Source: CAVTJL01 sp963735065 (GTDB lineage: Bacteria > Pseudomonadota > Alphaproteobacteria > Geminicoccales > Geminicoccaceae). Taken from it: a DNA stretch of 64,000 bases. A program made the position numbers and the translations under genes. Below the pieces are notes generated by a model. It searched no databases. It worked only from the letters and a program-made list of their open reading frames with translations, and had not been told where the DNA came from. This document shows positions 7,593-16,085 of this stretch, one piece after another (the stretch's first letter is position 1; every line of letters starts with the position of its first letter). The stretch covers positions 124,001 through 188,000 of the forward strand of contig CAVTJL010000008.1 of NCBI GenBank assembly GCA_963735065.1, written 5' to 3'.

Positions 7593-8813
7593 ATGAGCGA
7601 TCGAGCGGAACGGATGGACGTGGTCGTCGTGGGCGGTGGGCCCACCGGTCTGGCCTTGGCCTGCGCCCTCGGCAGCGCTGGATTGTCGGTGCTGCTCGTC
7701 GAGCGCCGGCCCCTGGCCGAGCTGATCGAGCCGCACATGGACGGCCGCGTCACCGCCGTGGCGCGCGGCTCGAAGCTCCTCCTGGAGGGGATCGGCGTCT
7801 GGCCGGGCTGCGTCGGCGAGGCCGAGCCGATCCTCGAGATCGTCGTCGGCGAGGGCGGCTCGCCGGTGAAGGTGCGCTACGACCACCGGGCGATCGACGA
7901 GGAGCCGCTGGGCTGGATCGTCGAGAACCGCGTGCTGCGCCAGGCGCTGACGGCAAGGCTGGCGGAGCTGCCGAGCGTCCGGGTGGCAGCGCCCGGCGAG
8001 ATCGTCCGTCTCGAGCGCGGCACGTCCATGGCCACGGTCGAGCTGGCCGATGGCACGACCGTCCAGGCGGCGCTCGTCGCTGCCGCGGAGGGGCGGCGCT
8101 CCTCGACCCGCGAGGCCGCCGGGATCGGCGTGCGCACCTGGAGCTACGGGCAGATCGGGCTCGTCGCCACCTTCTCGCACCCGCTCCCGCATGGCGGCAT
8201 GGCCATCGAGCGCTTCTTCCCCGACGGTCCCTTCGCCATGCTGCCGATGACGGAAAGCCGCTCCTCCCTGGTCTGGGCCGCCGCCGAGGAGCTGGCCCGG
8301 ACGCTGCAGGCGCTCGACGACGCGGCCTTCGCGGCCGAGGTCCAGGTGCGCCTGGGCGAGCATCTGGGCGACCTCACCCTCGTCGGCCGGCGCTTCGCCT
8401 ACCCCTTGAGCCTCGCCTGGGCGGATGCCTACACGGCCCAGCGCCTCGTCCTGGTCGGGGACACGGCGCGCGGCATCCATCCCATCGCCGGGCAGGGGTG
8501 GAACCTGGCGCTGCGCGACGTCGGCGCCGTCGCCGAGACGGTCGTGGACCGCGCTCGCCTGGGCCTCGACCCCGGAGATGCCGTGGCGCTCGAGCGCTAC
8601 GAGGCGTGGCGTCGCTTCGACAGCCTCGCCCTCGTGGCGGTCACCGACGGCATCAACCGCCTCTTTGCGAACGACAGCCTGCCCTTGAGGCTGGCGCGCA
8701 ACCTCGGCCTCGCGATGGTCGAGCGCACGCCCGTCGCCAAGGGCTTCTTCATGCGCCACGCGATGGGCCTGGTCGGCAATCTTCCGCGCCTGATGCGCGG
8801 CCTGCCGCTCTGA
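7593..8813 (+). CDS. FAD-dependent monooxygenase, UbiH/COQ6 family (ubiquinone hydroxylase-like)
   Basis: A 406-residue flavoprotein hydroxylase. The N-terminal Rossmann motif is DVVVVGGGPTGLALACAL. The mid-protein element, usually an ADG-type motif, reads AAEGRRSSTRE. The C-terminal FAD signature is LVGDTARGIHPIAGQGWNLALRD, with the HPIAGQG-N stretch diagnostic of the UbiH/UbiF/COQ6 group. The expected role is an aromatic ring hydroxylation in ubiquinone biosynthesis at the inner membrane face. Which ring position is modified cannot be told. The ATG is preceded by GGGACAGG. It converges with pyk. Confidence 0.85.
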   Translation: MSDRAERMDVVVVGGGPTGLALACALGSAGLSVLLVERRPLAELIEPHMDGRVTAVARGSKLLLEGIGVWPGCVGEAEPILEIVVGEGGSPVKVRYDHRAIDEEPLGWIVENRVLRQALTARLAELPSVRVAAPGEIVRLERGTSMATVELADGTTVQAALVAAAEGRRSSTREAAGIGVRTWSYGQIGLVATFSHPLPHGGMAIERFFPDGPFAMLPMTESRSSLVWAAAEELARTLQALDDAAFAAEVQVRLGEHLGDLTLVGRRFAYPLSLAWADAYTAQRLVLVGDTARGIHPIAGQGWNLALRDVGAVAETVVDRARLGLDPGDAVALERYEAWRRFDSLALVAVTDGINRLFANDSLPLRLARNLGLAMVERTPVAKGFFMRHAMGLVGNLPRLMRGLPL

Positions 8814-8842
8814 CGGGGCTGCGGCAGGCCGCCTGACCGCCC

Positions 8843-10258
8843 TCAGGTCACCCAGGCAACCCGGAGAATGTTCGTGGCACCGGGTGTGCCGAAGGGCACG
8901 CCCGCCGTGATCACGATCGAGCTTCCCGGCTGGGCGAAGCCTTCTGTCTTTGCATAGTGCCGGGCCCGCTGCACCATCTCGTCCAGGTCGTGCGCGTCCT
9001 CGCAGTGAACCGCATGGATGCCCCACGCGATCGCGAGCTTCCGGGCGGTGACCATGCGCGTGATGAGGCTCAGGATCGGCCGGTCGGGTCGCTCCCTGGC
9101 GGCCCGCAGCGCCGTGGCGCCCGACGTCGTGTAGGTGACGATGACGGCGGCCTTGAGGGTGTGCGCCACCTGGCCGGCGGCGAGCGTGATGGCATCGGCC
9201 GAGGTCCCCAGCGCCTCGGCATGGAAGGCATCGAGATAGGCGCGGTAGAGCCCGTCCTGCTCCACGGTGGTGATGATCTTGTCCATGATCGCCACCGCCT
9301 CGACCGGGTACTGGCCGGACGCGCTCTCGGCCGAGAGCATGGTGGCGTCGGCGCCGTCATAGACCGCGGTCGCCACGTCCGACGCCTCGGCCCGGGTCGG
9401 TGCCGGGCTCTGCGTCATGCTCTCCAGCATCTGGGTGGCGACGACCACGGGCTTGCCCGCCTCGCGGGCCTTGCGCACCATCCGCTTTTGCAGCCCGGGC
9501 ACGACCTCGGGCGGCATCTCCACGCCGAGATCGCCGCGCGCGATCATGATGCCGTCCGAGAGATCGATGATCTCGTCCAGGTACTCGATCGCCGAGGGCT
9601 TCTCGATCTTGGACATGATCGCCGCCCGGCCGGCGACCAGCCGGCGCGCCTCGGCCACGTCGTCCGCCCGCTGGACGAACGACAGCGCCACCCAGTCGAA
9701 CCCCAGCTCCAGGCCGAAATTGAGGTCGCGCCGGTCCTTCTCCGTGAGCGACGAGATGCCCAGGACGGCACCCGGCACGTTGACGCCCTTGCGATCCGAG
9801 AGGGGCCCGCCCGCCACCACCACGGTGTCGGCGAAGTCCGGGCCGCAGCGCTCGACCTTGAGGCGGATCTTGCCGTCGTCGAGCAGCAGCTCGTGACCCT
9901 CGTCGATGGCGGCGAAGATCTCGGGGTGCCGCAGCGGCGCCCGCTCGGCCGTGCCGGGCGCGGGGTCGAGGTCGAGGCGGAACGCGGCGCCGCGCTCGAG
10001 CTGGACCTTGCCCTCGGCGAAGGTCCCGACCCGCAGCTTCGGTCCCTGCAGGTCCATGATGAGGCCGATGGGCCGGCCGCACTCCTCCTCGACCTCCCGC
10101 ACGATCGCGAACCGTGCGGCGTGGTCCTCGTGGGTGCCGTGGCTGAAGTTGAAACGGAACACGTCGACGCCGGTCTTGACCAGCTGGCTGATGCGCTCCT
10201 TCGTTGAGCTTGCCGGCCCGAGCGTGGCGACGATCTTCGCGCAGCGATTGCGCCGCAT
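8843..10258 (-). CDS. pyk: Pyruvate kinase
   Basis: A 471-residue enzyme of normal length converting phosphoenolpyruvate and ADP to pyruvate and ATP. The start MRRNRCAKIVATLGP is typical of bacterial pyruvate kinases. Other landmarks are FRFNFSHGTHEDH, the PEP-binding signature around SKIEKPSAIEYLDEI, and MIARGDLGVEMP for the metal/substrate site. The C-terminal regulatory domain is present. The ATG at 10258 has AAGGGAGA about 6 bp upstream, which decides against the longer frame starting at 10330. It is divergent from the MocR regulator across a 168-bp gap. Confidence 0.95.
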   Translation of the reverse strand: MRRNRCAKIVATLGPASSTKERISQLVKTGVDVFRFNFSHGTHEDHAARFAIVREVEEECGRPIGLIMDLQGPKLRVGTFAEGKVQLERGAAFRLDLDPAPGTAERAPLRHPEIFAAIDEGHELLLDDGKIRLKVERCGPDFADTVVVAGGPLSDRKGVNVPGAVLGISSLTEKDRRDLNFGLELGFDWVALSFVQRADDVAEARRLVAGRAAIMSKIEKPSAIEYLDEIIDLSDGIMIARGDLGVEMPPEVVPGLQKRMVRKAREAGKPVVVATQMLESMTQSPAPTRAEASDVATAVYDGADATMLSAESASGQYPVEAVAIMDKIITTVEQDGLYRAYLDAFHAEALGTSADAITLAAGQVAHTLKAAVIVTYTTSGATALRAARERPDRPILSLITRMVTARKLAIAWGIHAVHCEDAHDLDEMVQRARHYAKTEGFAQPGSSIVITAGVPFGTPGATNILRVAWVT

Positions 10259-10387
10259 CGTTCTCCCTTTCCGTTCGATGTCGGATTGCGGCGAGCCCGT
10301 GCCATTAGACCAATCGCCTGGGGCTGTCATCGGCGACGCCGTGACATGGCGATCTATTTACCGAAGTGGCTGGCCTGGAGGTGCTGA

Positions 10388-10416
10388 TTGCGCTACGAGC
10401 ACAGGGCCATTTATCA
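10388..10416 (+). promoter_or_regulatory. Candidate promoter giving a leaderless MocR transcript
   Basis: TTGCGC (10388-10393) and TTATCA (10411-10416) are spaced by 17 bp. The -10 box ends only 10 bp before the ATG at 10427, so transcription would start at or just before the start codon. No Shine-Dalgarno sequence is visible there, which agrees with a leaderless mRNA. Confidence 0.3.
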
Positions 10417-10426
10417 CGGTACCGTC

Positions 10427-11947
10427 ATGTCCCCCACCAGCTCGCGCCGCCGCCTCGGCCCGATCCACCTCGCCAGCATCGCGCTCGATCCGGCGAGCGA
10501 CGTCCCGTTGCACCGCCAGCTCTATTTCGCGATCCGCGAGGCCATCCTGGCCTCCCGCATCCAGCCCGGGACGCGCCTGCCGTCCTCGCGCACGCTGGCC
10601 AAGGATCTGGCCGTGTCGCGCAACACGGTGATGGCGGCTTTCGAGCAGCTTCATGCCGAGGGCTACATCAGCGGGCGCGTGGGCGCCGGCTCCTTCGTCA
10701 GCCAGGAGCTGCCGGAGGACGCGCTCCATGCGCGCGCCGAGCCGGTCGGCGAGCGGCGCGAGCGCGGGCCGGCGCCGGGCCCGTCGCGGCGTGGCCTGGC
10801 GCTGGGCGAGCTGGGCCGCGGCGGCAGCCGGCCGCGGCCTTTCGCCCCAGGCCTGCCCGAGCTCGCGGCGTTTCCTTTCGAGGAATGGTCGAGGCTGCTG
10901 GCCAAGCATTGGCGCGAGCCGCCGAGGAGCTTCCTGATCGGCAGCGACCCGCTGGGGTGGCGGCCGCTGCGCCAGGCCATCGCCGCCTATCTCGGCGCCG
11001 CCAGGGCCGTCACCTGCGCACCCGAGCAGGTGATCATCGTGAGCGGCGCCCAGCAGGCGCTCGACCTCACGGCACGCGTCCTGATCGATCCGGACGACAC
11101 CGTGTGGACCGAGAATCCGGGCTATCCCGGGCTGCGCGGCGCGCTGATCGCCGGCGGTGCCCGGCTCATCCCGGTCCCGGTCGATGCCGAGGGCCTCTCG
11201 GTCGCCGCCGGCCGCGAGCTGGCGCCCCGGGCGCGGATGGCCTGCGTCTCGCCTTCGCATCAATACCCGCTGGGCGTCACGATGAGCCTCGCCCGCCGGC
11301 TCGAGCTGCTCGAATGGGCGCGCTCGGCCGACGCCTTCGTGCTCGAGGACGACTATGACAGCGAGTACCGCTACACGGGCCGGCCGCTCGCCGCCCTGCA
11401 GGGGCTCGATGCCGACGGCCGGGTCGTCTATGTCGGCACGATGAGCAAGGTGATGTTTCCGGGCCTGAGGCTGGGCTACATGGTCGTCCCGGCCCATCTC
11501 GTCGATGCCTTCATGGCGGTGCGCCGCATCACCGACACCCATCCGCCGATGATCGCCCAGCCCGCCCTGGCCGAGTTCGTGGCGGCCGGCCATCTGGCCC
11601 AGCACATCCGCCGCATGCGCTCGCTCTACGCCGAGCGCCAGCGCCTTTTCCTCGACAAGGCGCAGGATATCCTGGGCCCGCTCCTCGACCTCTCGCCTTC
11701 GGAGACCGGCATGCATCTCGTGGGCTTCCTGCAGCCCGGCACCGACGACCGTGCGGTGAGCCAGGCGGCGCGCGAGCGCGGCATCGAGGCCCCGCCGCTC
11801 TCCGGCTTCTACGTCGCCGAGGCGCCGCGGCCGGGCCTGCTGCTCGGCTACACGGGCATCACCGAGGGCGAGGTCGACCGCGGCCTCAAGGGTCTGGCCG
11901 ACGCGGTCCGCAGCGTCGCCGCCACGACCGTGGTCGCCGCCAAATGA
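10427..11947 (+). CDS. MocR/PdxR-family transcriptional regulator (GntR HTH fused to class I aminotransferase)
   Basis: About 506 residues. An N-terminal GntR winged helix (VPLHRQLYFAIREAIL, then LPSSRTLAKDLAVSRNTVM) is joined by a charged linker to a fold-type I aminotransferase domain. The PLP lysine is in YVGTMSKVMFPGLRLGYM. MocR proteins bind DNA as head-to-tail dimers and sense PLP or an amino compound. The ATG at 10427 is preferred over the upstream TTG at 10388. It is coupled by an ATGA overlap to a VOC protein, and that to a peptide-type binding protein, so its target may be its own transport operon. Confidence 0.9.
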   Translation: MSPTSSRRRLGPIHLASIALDPASDVPLHRQLYFAIREAILASRIQPGTRLPSSRTLAKDLAVSRNTVMAAFEQLHAEGYISGRVGAGSFVSQELPEDALHARAEPVGERRERGPAPGPSRRGLALGELGRGGSRPRPFAPGLPELAAFPFEEWSRLLAKHWREPPRSFLIGSDPLGWRPLRQAIAAYLGAARAVTCAPEQVIIVSGAQQALDLTARVLIDPDDTVWTENPGYPGLRGALIAGGARLIPVPVDAEGLSVAAGRELAPRARMACVSPSHQYPLGVTMSLARRLELLEWARSADAFVLEDDYDSEYRYTGRPLAALQGLDADGRVVYVGTMSKVMFPGLRLGYMVVPAHLVDAFMAVRRITDTHPPMIAQPALAEFVAAGHLAQHIRRMRSLYAERQRLFLDKAQDILGPLLDLSPSETGMHLVGFLQPGTDDRAVSQAARERGIEAPPLSGFYVAEAPRPGLLLGYTGITEGEVDRGLKGLADAVRSVAATTVVAAK

Positions 11948-12330
11948 GCCCGACGCTCCTGGGCCTGCACCACGTCCAGCTCGCCATGCCGGAGGGCGAG
12001 GAGGCGGCAGGGCGCGCCTTCTATGGCGAGCTTTTGGGCCTGCCCGAGACGCCGAAGCCGCCGGCCCTGGCGGCGCGCGGCGGCCTCTGGTTCGAGCGGG
12101 GCGAGCTCAGGCTCCATCTGGGCGTGGAAAAGCCGTTCCGCCCGGCCCAGAAGGCCCATCCGGCCCTGCTGGTCGACGATCTGGCAGCGCTGCGCACACG
12201 GCTCGAGGCCGCGGGCGTGCCGGTCAGGGAGGACCAGCCGCTCGAGGGCTTCGTGCGCTGCTACGCCACCGACCCGTTCGGCAACCGCCTCGAGCTGATG
12301 CAACGCCTGGCGCCGGAGCCCGGCCGATGA
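11944..12330 (+). CDS. VOC-family (glyoxalase/bleomycin-resistance-like) protein
   Basis: A 128-residue single vicinal-oxygen-chelate protein. It begins LGLHHVQLAMPEG with the first metal-ligand histidine, and ends DPFGNRLELMQR, which carries the conserved C-terminal glutamate. Family members are metal-dependent dioxygenases, isomerases or antibiotic-binding proteins, and the substrate is not predictable. Its ATG overlaps the TGA of the MocR gene, and its own stop overlaps the next start. It therefore sits inside a tightly coupled three-gene unit. Confidence 0.85.
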   Translation: MSPTLLGLHHVQLAMPEGEEAAGRAFYGELLGLPETPKPPALAARGGLWFERGELRLHLGVEKPFRPAQKAHPALLVDDLAALRTRLEAAGVPVREDQPLEGFVRCYATDPFGNRLELMQRLAPEPGR

Positions 12331-13997
12331 GGCGGGCCTCGCGCTGGCTCCTCGCGGCCCTCCTCGTCCTGGCCGGCGCCGGCACCGCGGCCGCGCGCGA
12401 CCAGCTCGTCATCGGCATCACCCAGTTCCCCAGCAACCTCAACCCCAACATCGAGTCGATGGCGGCCAAGGCCTATGTGCTGGGCATGACGCAGCGGCCG
12501 CTCACGGTCTACGACCAGAGCTGGCACCTCGTCTGCATGCTCTGCACCGAGCTGCCGACCTTCGAGAACAAGCGCGCCGTCCGTGAGACCACACCCGACG
12601 GCAAGGCCGGCGTGGCGCTCACCTACACGCTCCAGCCCAAGGCCACCTGGGGCGACGGCGTGCCGGTGACGACCAAGGACGTGCTCTTCACCTGGGAGGT
12701 CGGCCGGAACGAGCAGAGCGGTGTCTCCAACGCCGAGCTCTATCGGCGGATCTGGAAGATCGACGCGGTCGACGACAAGACCTTCGTCGTCCACGACGAC
12801 AAGCTCGACTTCGACTACAACGCCATCAACGACTTCCGCGTGCTGCCGGCGCATCTCGAGCGCAAGGTCTTCGAGGCGGACCCCGCCACCTACCGCAACC
12901 GCACCCTTTTCGATGCCGACCCGACCAATCCGGGGCTCGCCTTCGGCCCCTACCGGATCACGAGGATCGTGCCGGGCAGCAGCATCGTGCTCGAGCGCAA
13001 CCCCACCTGGTGGGGCAAGCCGCCCGCCTTCGCGCGGATCGTCGTCAAGGCGATCGAGAACACGGCGGCGCTCGAGGCCAACCTGCTCTCCGGCGACATC
13101 GACATGACCGATGGCGCCCTCGGCCTGTCGATCGACCAGGCGATCGCCTTCGAGAAGCGCCACGGCGACCGCTTCCGCGTCCTCTTCAAGCCCGGCCTCT
13201 TCTACGAGCACGTCGATCTCATGCTCCAGAACCCGATCCTGGCCGACAGGCGGGTGCGTCAGGCCCTGCTCTACGGTGCCGATCGGGCGGCGATCAGCCA
13301 GCGGCTCTTCGGCGGCCGCCAGCCGGTCGCCGACACCTTCGTCCATCCGCTGGACTGGGTGCACACCGACGATGTCCAGCACTACGCCTACGACCCCACC
13401 AAGGCTGCGGCCCTGCTCGACGAGGCCGGCTGGAAGAAGGGGGCGGGCGGCCTCAGGCGCGATGCCAAGGGCGACGTGCTGCGCCTCGACCTCATGACCA
13501 CCGCCGGCGACCGCACGCGCGAGCTGGTCGAGCAGGTGCTGCAGAGCGGCTGGCGCCAGCTCGGCATCGACGTGCAGATCAAGAACCAGCCGGCGCGTGT
13601 GCTCTTCGGCCAGACCCTGACCCATCGCCGCTTCACCGGCATGGCGATGTTCGCCTGGATCTCGAGCCCCGAGAACCCGCCGCGCTCGACGCTCCATTCC
13701 GAGGAGATCCCCTCCGCCGCCAATGGCTGGAGCGGCCAGAACTATGGCGGCTACAACAATCCCGAGATGGACCGGCTCATCGACGCGATCGAGGTCGAGC
13801 TCGACCGCGACAAGCGCCGCGCCCTCTGGGTCCAGCTCCAGCAGCTCTATGCCGAGGACCTGCCGGCCCTGCCGCTCTATTTCCGCGCCGAGCCCCACGT
13901 CTGGCCGCGCTGGCTCGAGGGGGTCGAGCCCACCGGGCAGATGGCGCCCACCACGCTCTGGATCGAGCAGTGGCGGGATGCCGGCAGCGGCGGCTAG
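12327..13997 (+). CDS. ABC transporter substrate-binding protein, peptide/opine family 5
   Basis: A 556-residue family-5 (DppA/OppA-like) periplasmic binding protein. It has an N-terminal signal peptide ending about ...GAGTAAARD, then DQLVIGITQFPSNLNPNIES. The family feature FGPYRITRIVPGSSIVLERNPTWWG is present. Ligands in this family include peptides, opines, nickel and glycosides. It is coupled by ATGA overlap to the VOC gene. The matching DppB/DppC permeases lie at 15129-16992, beyond an opposing acyltransferase gene. No ATPase is in the window. Confidence 0.9.
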   Translation: MRRASRWLLAALLVLAGAGTAAARDQLVIGITQFPSNLNPNIESMAAKAYVLGMTQRPLTVYDQSWHLVCMLCTELPTFENKRAVRETTPDGKAGVALTYTLQPKATWGDGVPVTTKDVLFTWEVGRNEQSGVSNAELYRRIWKIDAVDDKTFVVHDDKLDFDYNAINDFRVLPAHLERKVFEADPATYRNRTLFDADPTNPGLAFGPYRITRIVPGSSIVLERNPTWWGKPPAFARIVVKAIENTAALEANLLSGDIDMTDGALGLSIDQAIAFEKRHGDRFRVLFKPGLFYEHVDLMLQNPILADRRVRQALLYGADRAAISQRLFGGRQPVADTFVHPLDWVHTDDVQHYAYDPTKAAALLDEAGWKKGAGGLRRDAKGDVLRLDLMTTAGDRTRELVEQVLQSGWRQLGIDVQIKNQPARVLFGQTLTHRRFTGMAMFAWISSPENPPRSTLHSEEIPSAANGWSGQNYGGYNNPEMDRLIDAIEVELDRDKRRALWVQLQQLYAEDLPALPLYFRAEPHVWPRWLEGVEPTGQMAPTTLWIEQWRDAGSGG

Positions 13998-14015
13998 GCC
14001 GGCGGGTCGGGCTCC

Positions 14016-15002
14016 CTACGCGGCCGGCGCAGCCGCGCGGCCCGTGTCCGTCGACGCCGGATCGAGGGCCTCGGCCACCGTATCCTTCTCCCAGCGCCGC
14101 TTGACGCAGCACCACTCCTCGGGCTTGGCCAGGATGTAGCGTCCGAAGGCCGCGTTGACCTCGGCCGTCATGGCGAGCGCGGCCTCGCGAGGATCGCTGA
14201 TCGTCGCGTCGTGGCGCACCGGCGTGTCCAGGGTGAGGCGGAAGCGCACGCCCGGAAGCCGCTCGAGCCGCACCGGCACGAGCGGCGTCTTGAGCCTCAG
14301 CGCGACCCGCGCGGGGATCACGGTCGTGCGCGCCGGCCGGCCGAGGAACGGCACGAGCTCGCCGGTGTCCACCCGGTGGTCCATGTGCAGCCCGACGCTC
14401 GTCCCCTCGCGCAGCACCTCGATCATGCGCCGCGGCGCCTGGCTCACGGGGATGAACCCGCAGGGCATCGCGTTCCGCCAGCGCCCGATCATGCGCTCGA
14501 GGCCCGGATTGTGCCCGGGCAGATAGAGGACGCTCAACGGAAACCCGCCGAGAGCGCCACCCATGGCGTGCAGGTTCCAGTTCGCCTGATGCAGCGCGCA
14601 GAACACCCAGCCGGTGCGGCTCCGGCGCAGCTCGTCCAGATCGAAGCGGGTCTCGAGCTCGACCCGTCCCTCCTTGAAGATCGTCGGCAGATGTGGGTAC
14701 TCGGCAAGAACGCGACCGATCTGGCGCCAGATGGCCAACGCGGTCGCCTCGATGAAGGCGGGCTCGCGATCGGGATAGAGGATGCGGAGATTGCGCAGCA
14801 CGTGCTTGTGCTTGCGGAGGCGCGGCCCGGCGACGGCACCGATCCTCCCGCCGGCCGCCGACGCCGCTTCCAGCGGCAATGCCCGCGTGGTGGCCCAGAT
14901 CAGGCCCACGAACCCGCGCTCGACGCCGCGCAGCATGCCGTCGACCAGCGGCACGCGGTCCGCGAGCGCGCCGAGGCTCTTGTGGATGACGATACGGGCC
15001 AC
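14016..15002 (-). CDS. LpxL/HtrB-family lysophospholipid acyltransferase with altered catalytic motif
   Basis: About 328 residues of the lipid A biosynthesis (late) acyltransferase family, which transfers an acyl chain from acyl-ACP at the inner membrane. Family signs are RNLRILYPDREP, the block GLHMDHRVDTGELVPFLG and the tail CVKRRWEK. At the catalytic HX4(D/E) motif it reads HQANWN (His138 to Asn143), so the usual acid is replaced by Asn. It may therefore be inactive, use another residue or act on a different lipid. The GTG start has AGGGGA upstream. It lies antisense inside an otherwise plus-strand transporter block. Confidence 0.8.
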   Translation of the reverse strand: MARIVIHKSLGALADRVPLVDGMLRGVERGFVGLIWATTRALPLEAASAAGGRIGAVAGPRLRKHKHVLRNLRILYPDREPAFIEATALAIWRQIGRVLAEYPHLPTIFKEGRVELETRFDLDELRRSRTGWVFCALHQANWNLHAMGGALGGFPLSVLYLPGHNPGLERMIGRWRNAMPCGFIPVSQAPRRMIEVLREGTSVGLHMDHRVDTGELVPFLGRPARTTVIPARVALRLKTPLVPVRLERLPGVRFRLTLDTPVRHDATISDPREAALAMTAEVNAAFGRYILAKPEEWCCVKRRWEKDTVAEALDPASTDTGRAAAPAA

Positions 15003-15128
15003 TGGACGTTCCCCTGCCCGGCGAGAGCGGTACGTGCTCCCCGGATTCTATAGGCAGCCCTCCCTGGGCCACCAAGCCCCCCCGTCCATCGGAGGCTCGC
15101 CTGTGGCCTCCGGGGAGCGTGGTGCGCG

Positions 15129-16085
15129 ATGAGCGCCTACCTCCTCCGCCGCCTCCTCGGCGTCGCCGTCCTCCTCGTCCTGATGTCGCTCGCGATCTAT
15201 GCCCTGATCGGGCTCATGCCGGGCGATCCGATCGACCTGATGCTGCAGGCCGATCCGCACGTCACCGCCGCCGACGTGGCCCGTCTCAAGGCGCTCTACG
15301 GGCTCGACCGCCCGCTCCTCGAGCGCTGGCTCGCCTGGCTCACCGCCATGGCCCACGGCGATTTCGGCTACTCGCGGCTTTATGCCGTGCCCGCCATCCA
15401 GGTCCTCTGGCCGCGCCTCCTGAACACGCTCCTGCTGATGGGCACGAGCTTCGTGGTCGCCGTGGCGCTGGCCTTCCCGGCCGGCATCGCCGCGGCCTCG
15501 CGGCCCGGCGGGCGTCTCGATCGTGTGGTCGGGCTCCTCGCCTCGGCCGGTCTCGCGATGCCGTCCTTCTGGCTGGCCTTCCTCCTCATCATCCTCTTCG
15601 CGGTCGAGCTGGGCTGGCTGCCGGCCGGCGGCAGCCAGGGCGCCGCCGCCTCGGGCGTGCTCGACCGCCTGCGCCATCTCGTGCTGCCCGCCCTCACCCT
15701 GGCCCTCGTGACGGCGGCGGCGCTGGTCCGCTACGTGCGCGCCACCGTCGCGGAGGCCCTGCACGAGCCCTTCATCCGCACCGCGCGGGCCAAGGGCTGC
15801 GGGCGCTGGGGCATCGTCATGCGCCACGCGCTGCCGCAGGCGCTGCCGGCGCTGGCGACCCTGCTGGCGCTCCATCTGGGCCAGCTCTTCTCGGGCGCCC
15901 TCGTCGTCGAGACCGTCTTTGCCTATCTCGGCATGGGCAAGCTCATCTACGACAGCATCCTCGGCAACGACTACAATCTGGCCCTCTTGTCGCTGATGCT
16001 GGCGACCCTGATGATCCTCCTGGCGAACCTCGCGGCCGACCTCGCCGTCGCCTGGCTCGACCCGCGCGTGCGCTATGACGACTGA
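15129..16085 (+). CDS. ABC transporter permease, DppB/OppB-like
   Basis: A 318-residue inner-membrane permease. The start MSAYLLRRLLGVAVLLVLMSLAIYALIGLMPGD is characteristic of DppB-type subunits, with a first transmembrane helix and the LMPGDP motif. The coupling loop near LHEPFIRTARAKGCG and the AYLGMGKLIYDSI segment are conserved in the family. It overlaps the DppC-like gene by 11 bp, so the two are coupled. It most likely works with the binding protein at 12327. Confidence 0.9.
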   Translation: MSAYLLRRLLGVAVLLVLMSLAIYALIGLMPGDPIDLMLQADPHVTAADVARLKALYGLDRPLLERWLAWLTAMAHGDFGYSRLYAVPAIQVLWPRLLNTLLLMGTSFVVAVALAFPAGIAAASRPGGRLDRVVGLLASAGLAMPSFWLAFLLIILFAVELGWLPAGGSQGAAASGVLDRLRHLVLPALTLALVTAAALVRYVRATVAEALHEPFIRTARAKGCGRWGIVMRHALPQALPALATLLALHLGQLFSGALVVETVFAYLGMGKLIYDSILGNDYNLALLSLMLATLMILLANLAADLAVAWLDPRVRYDD

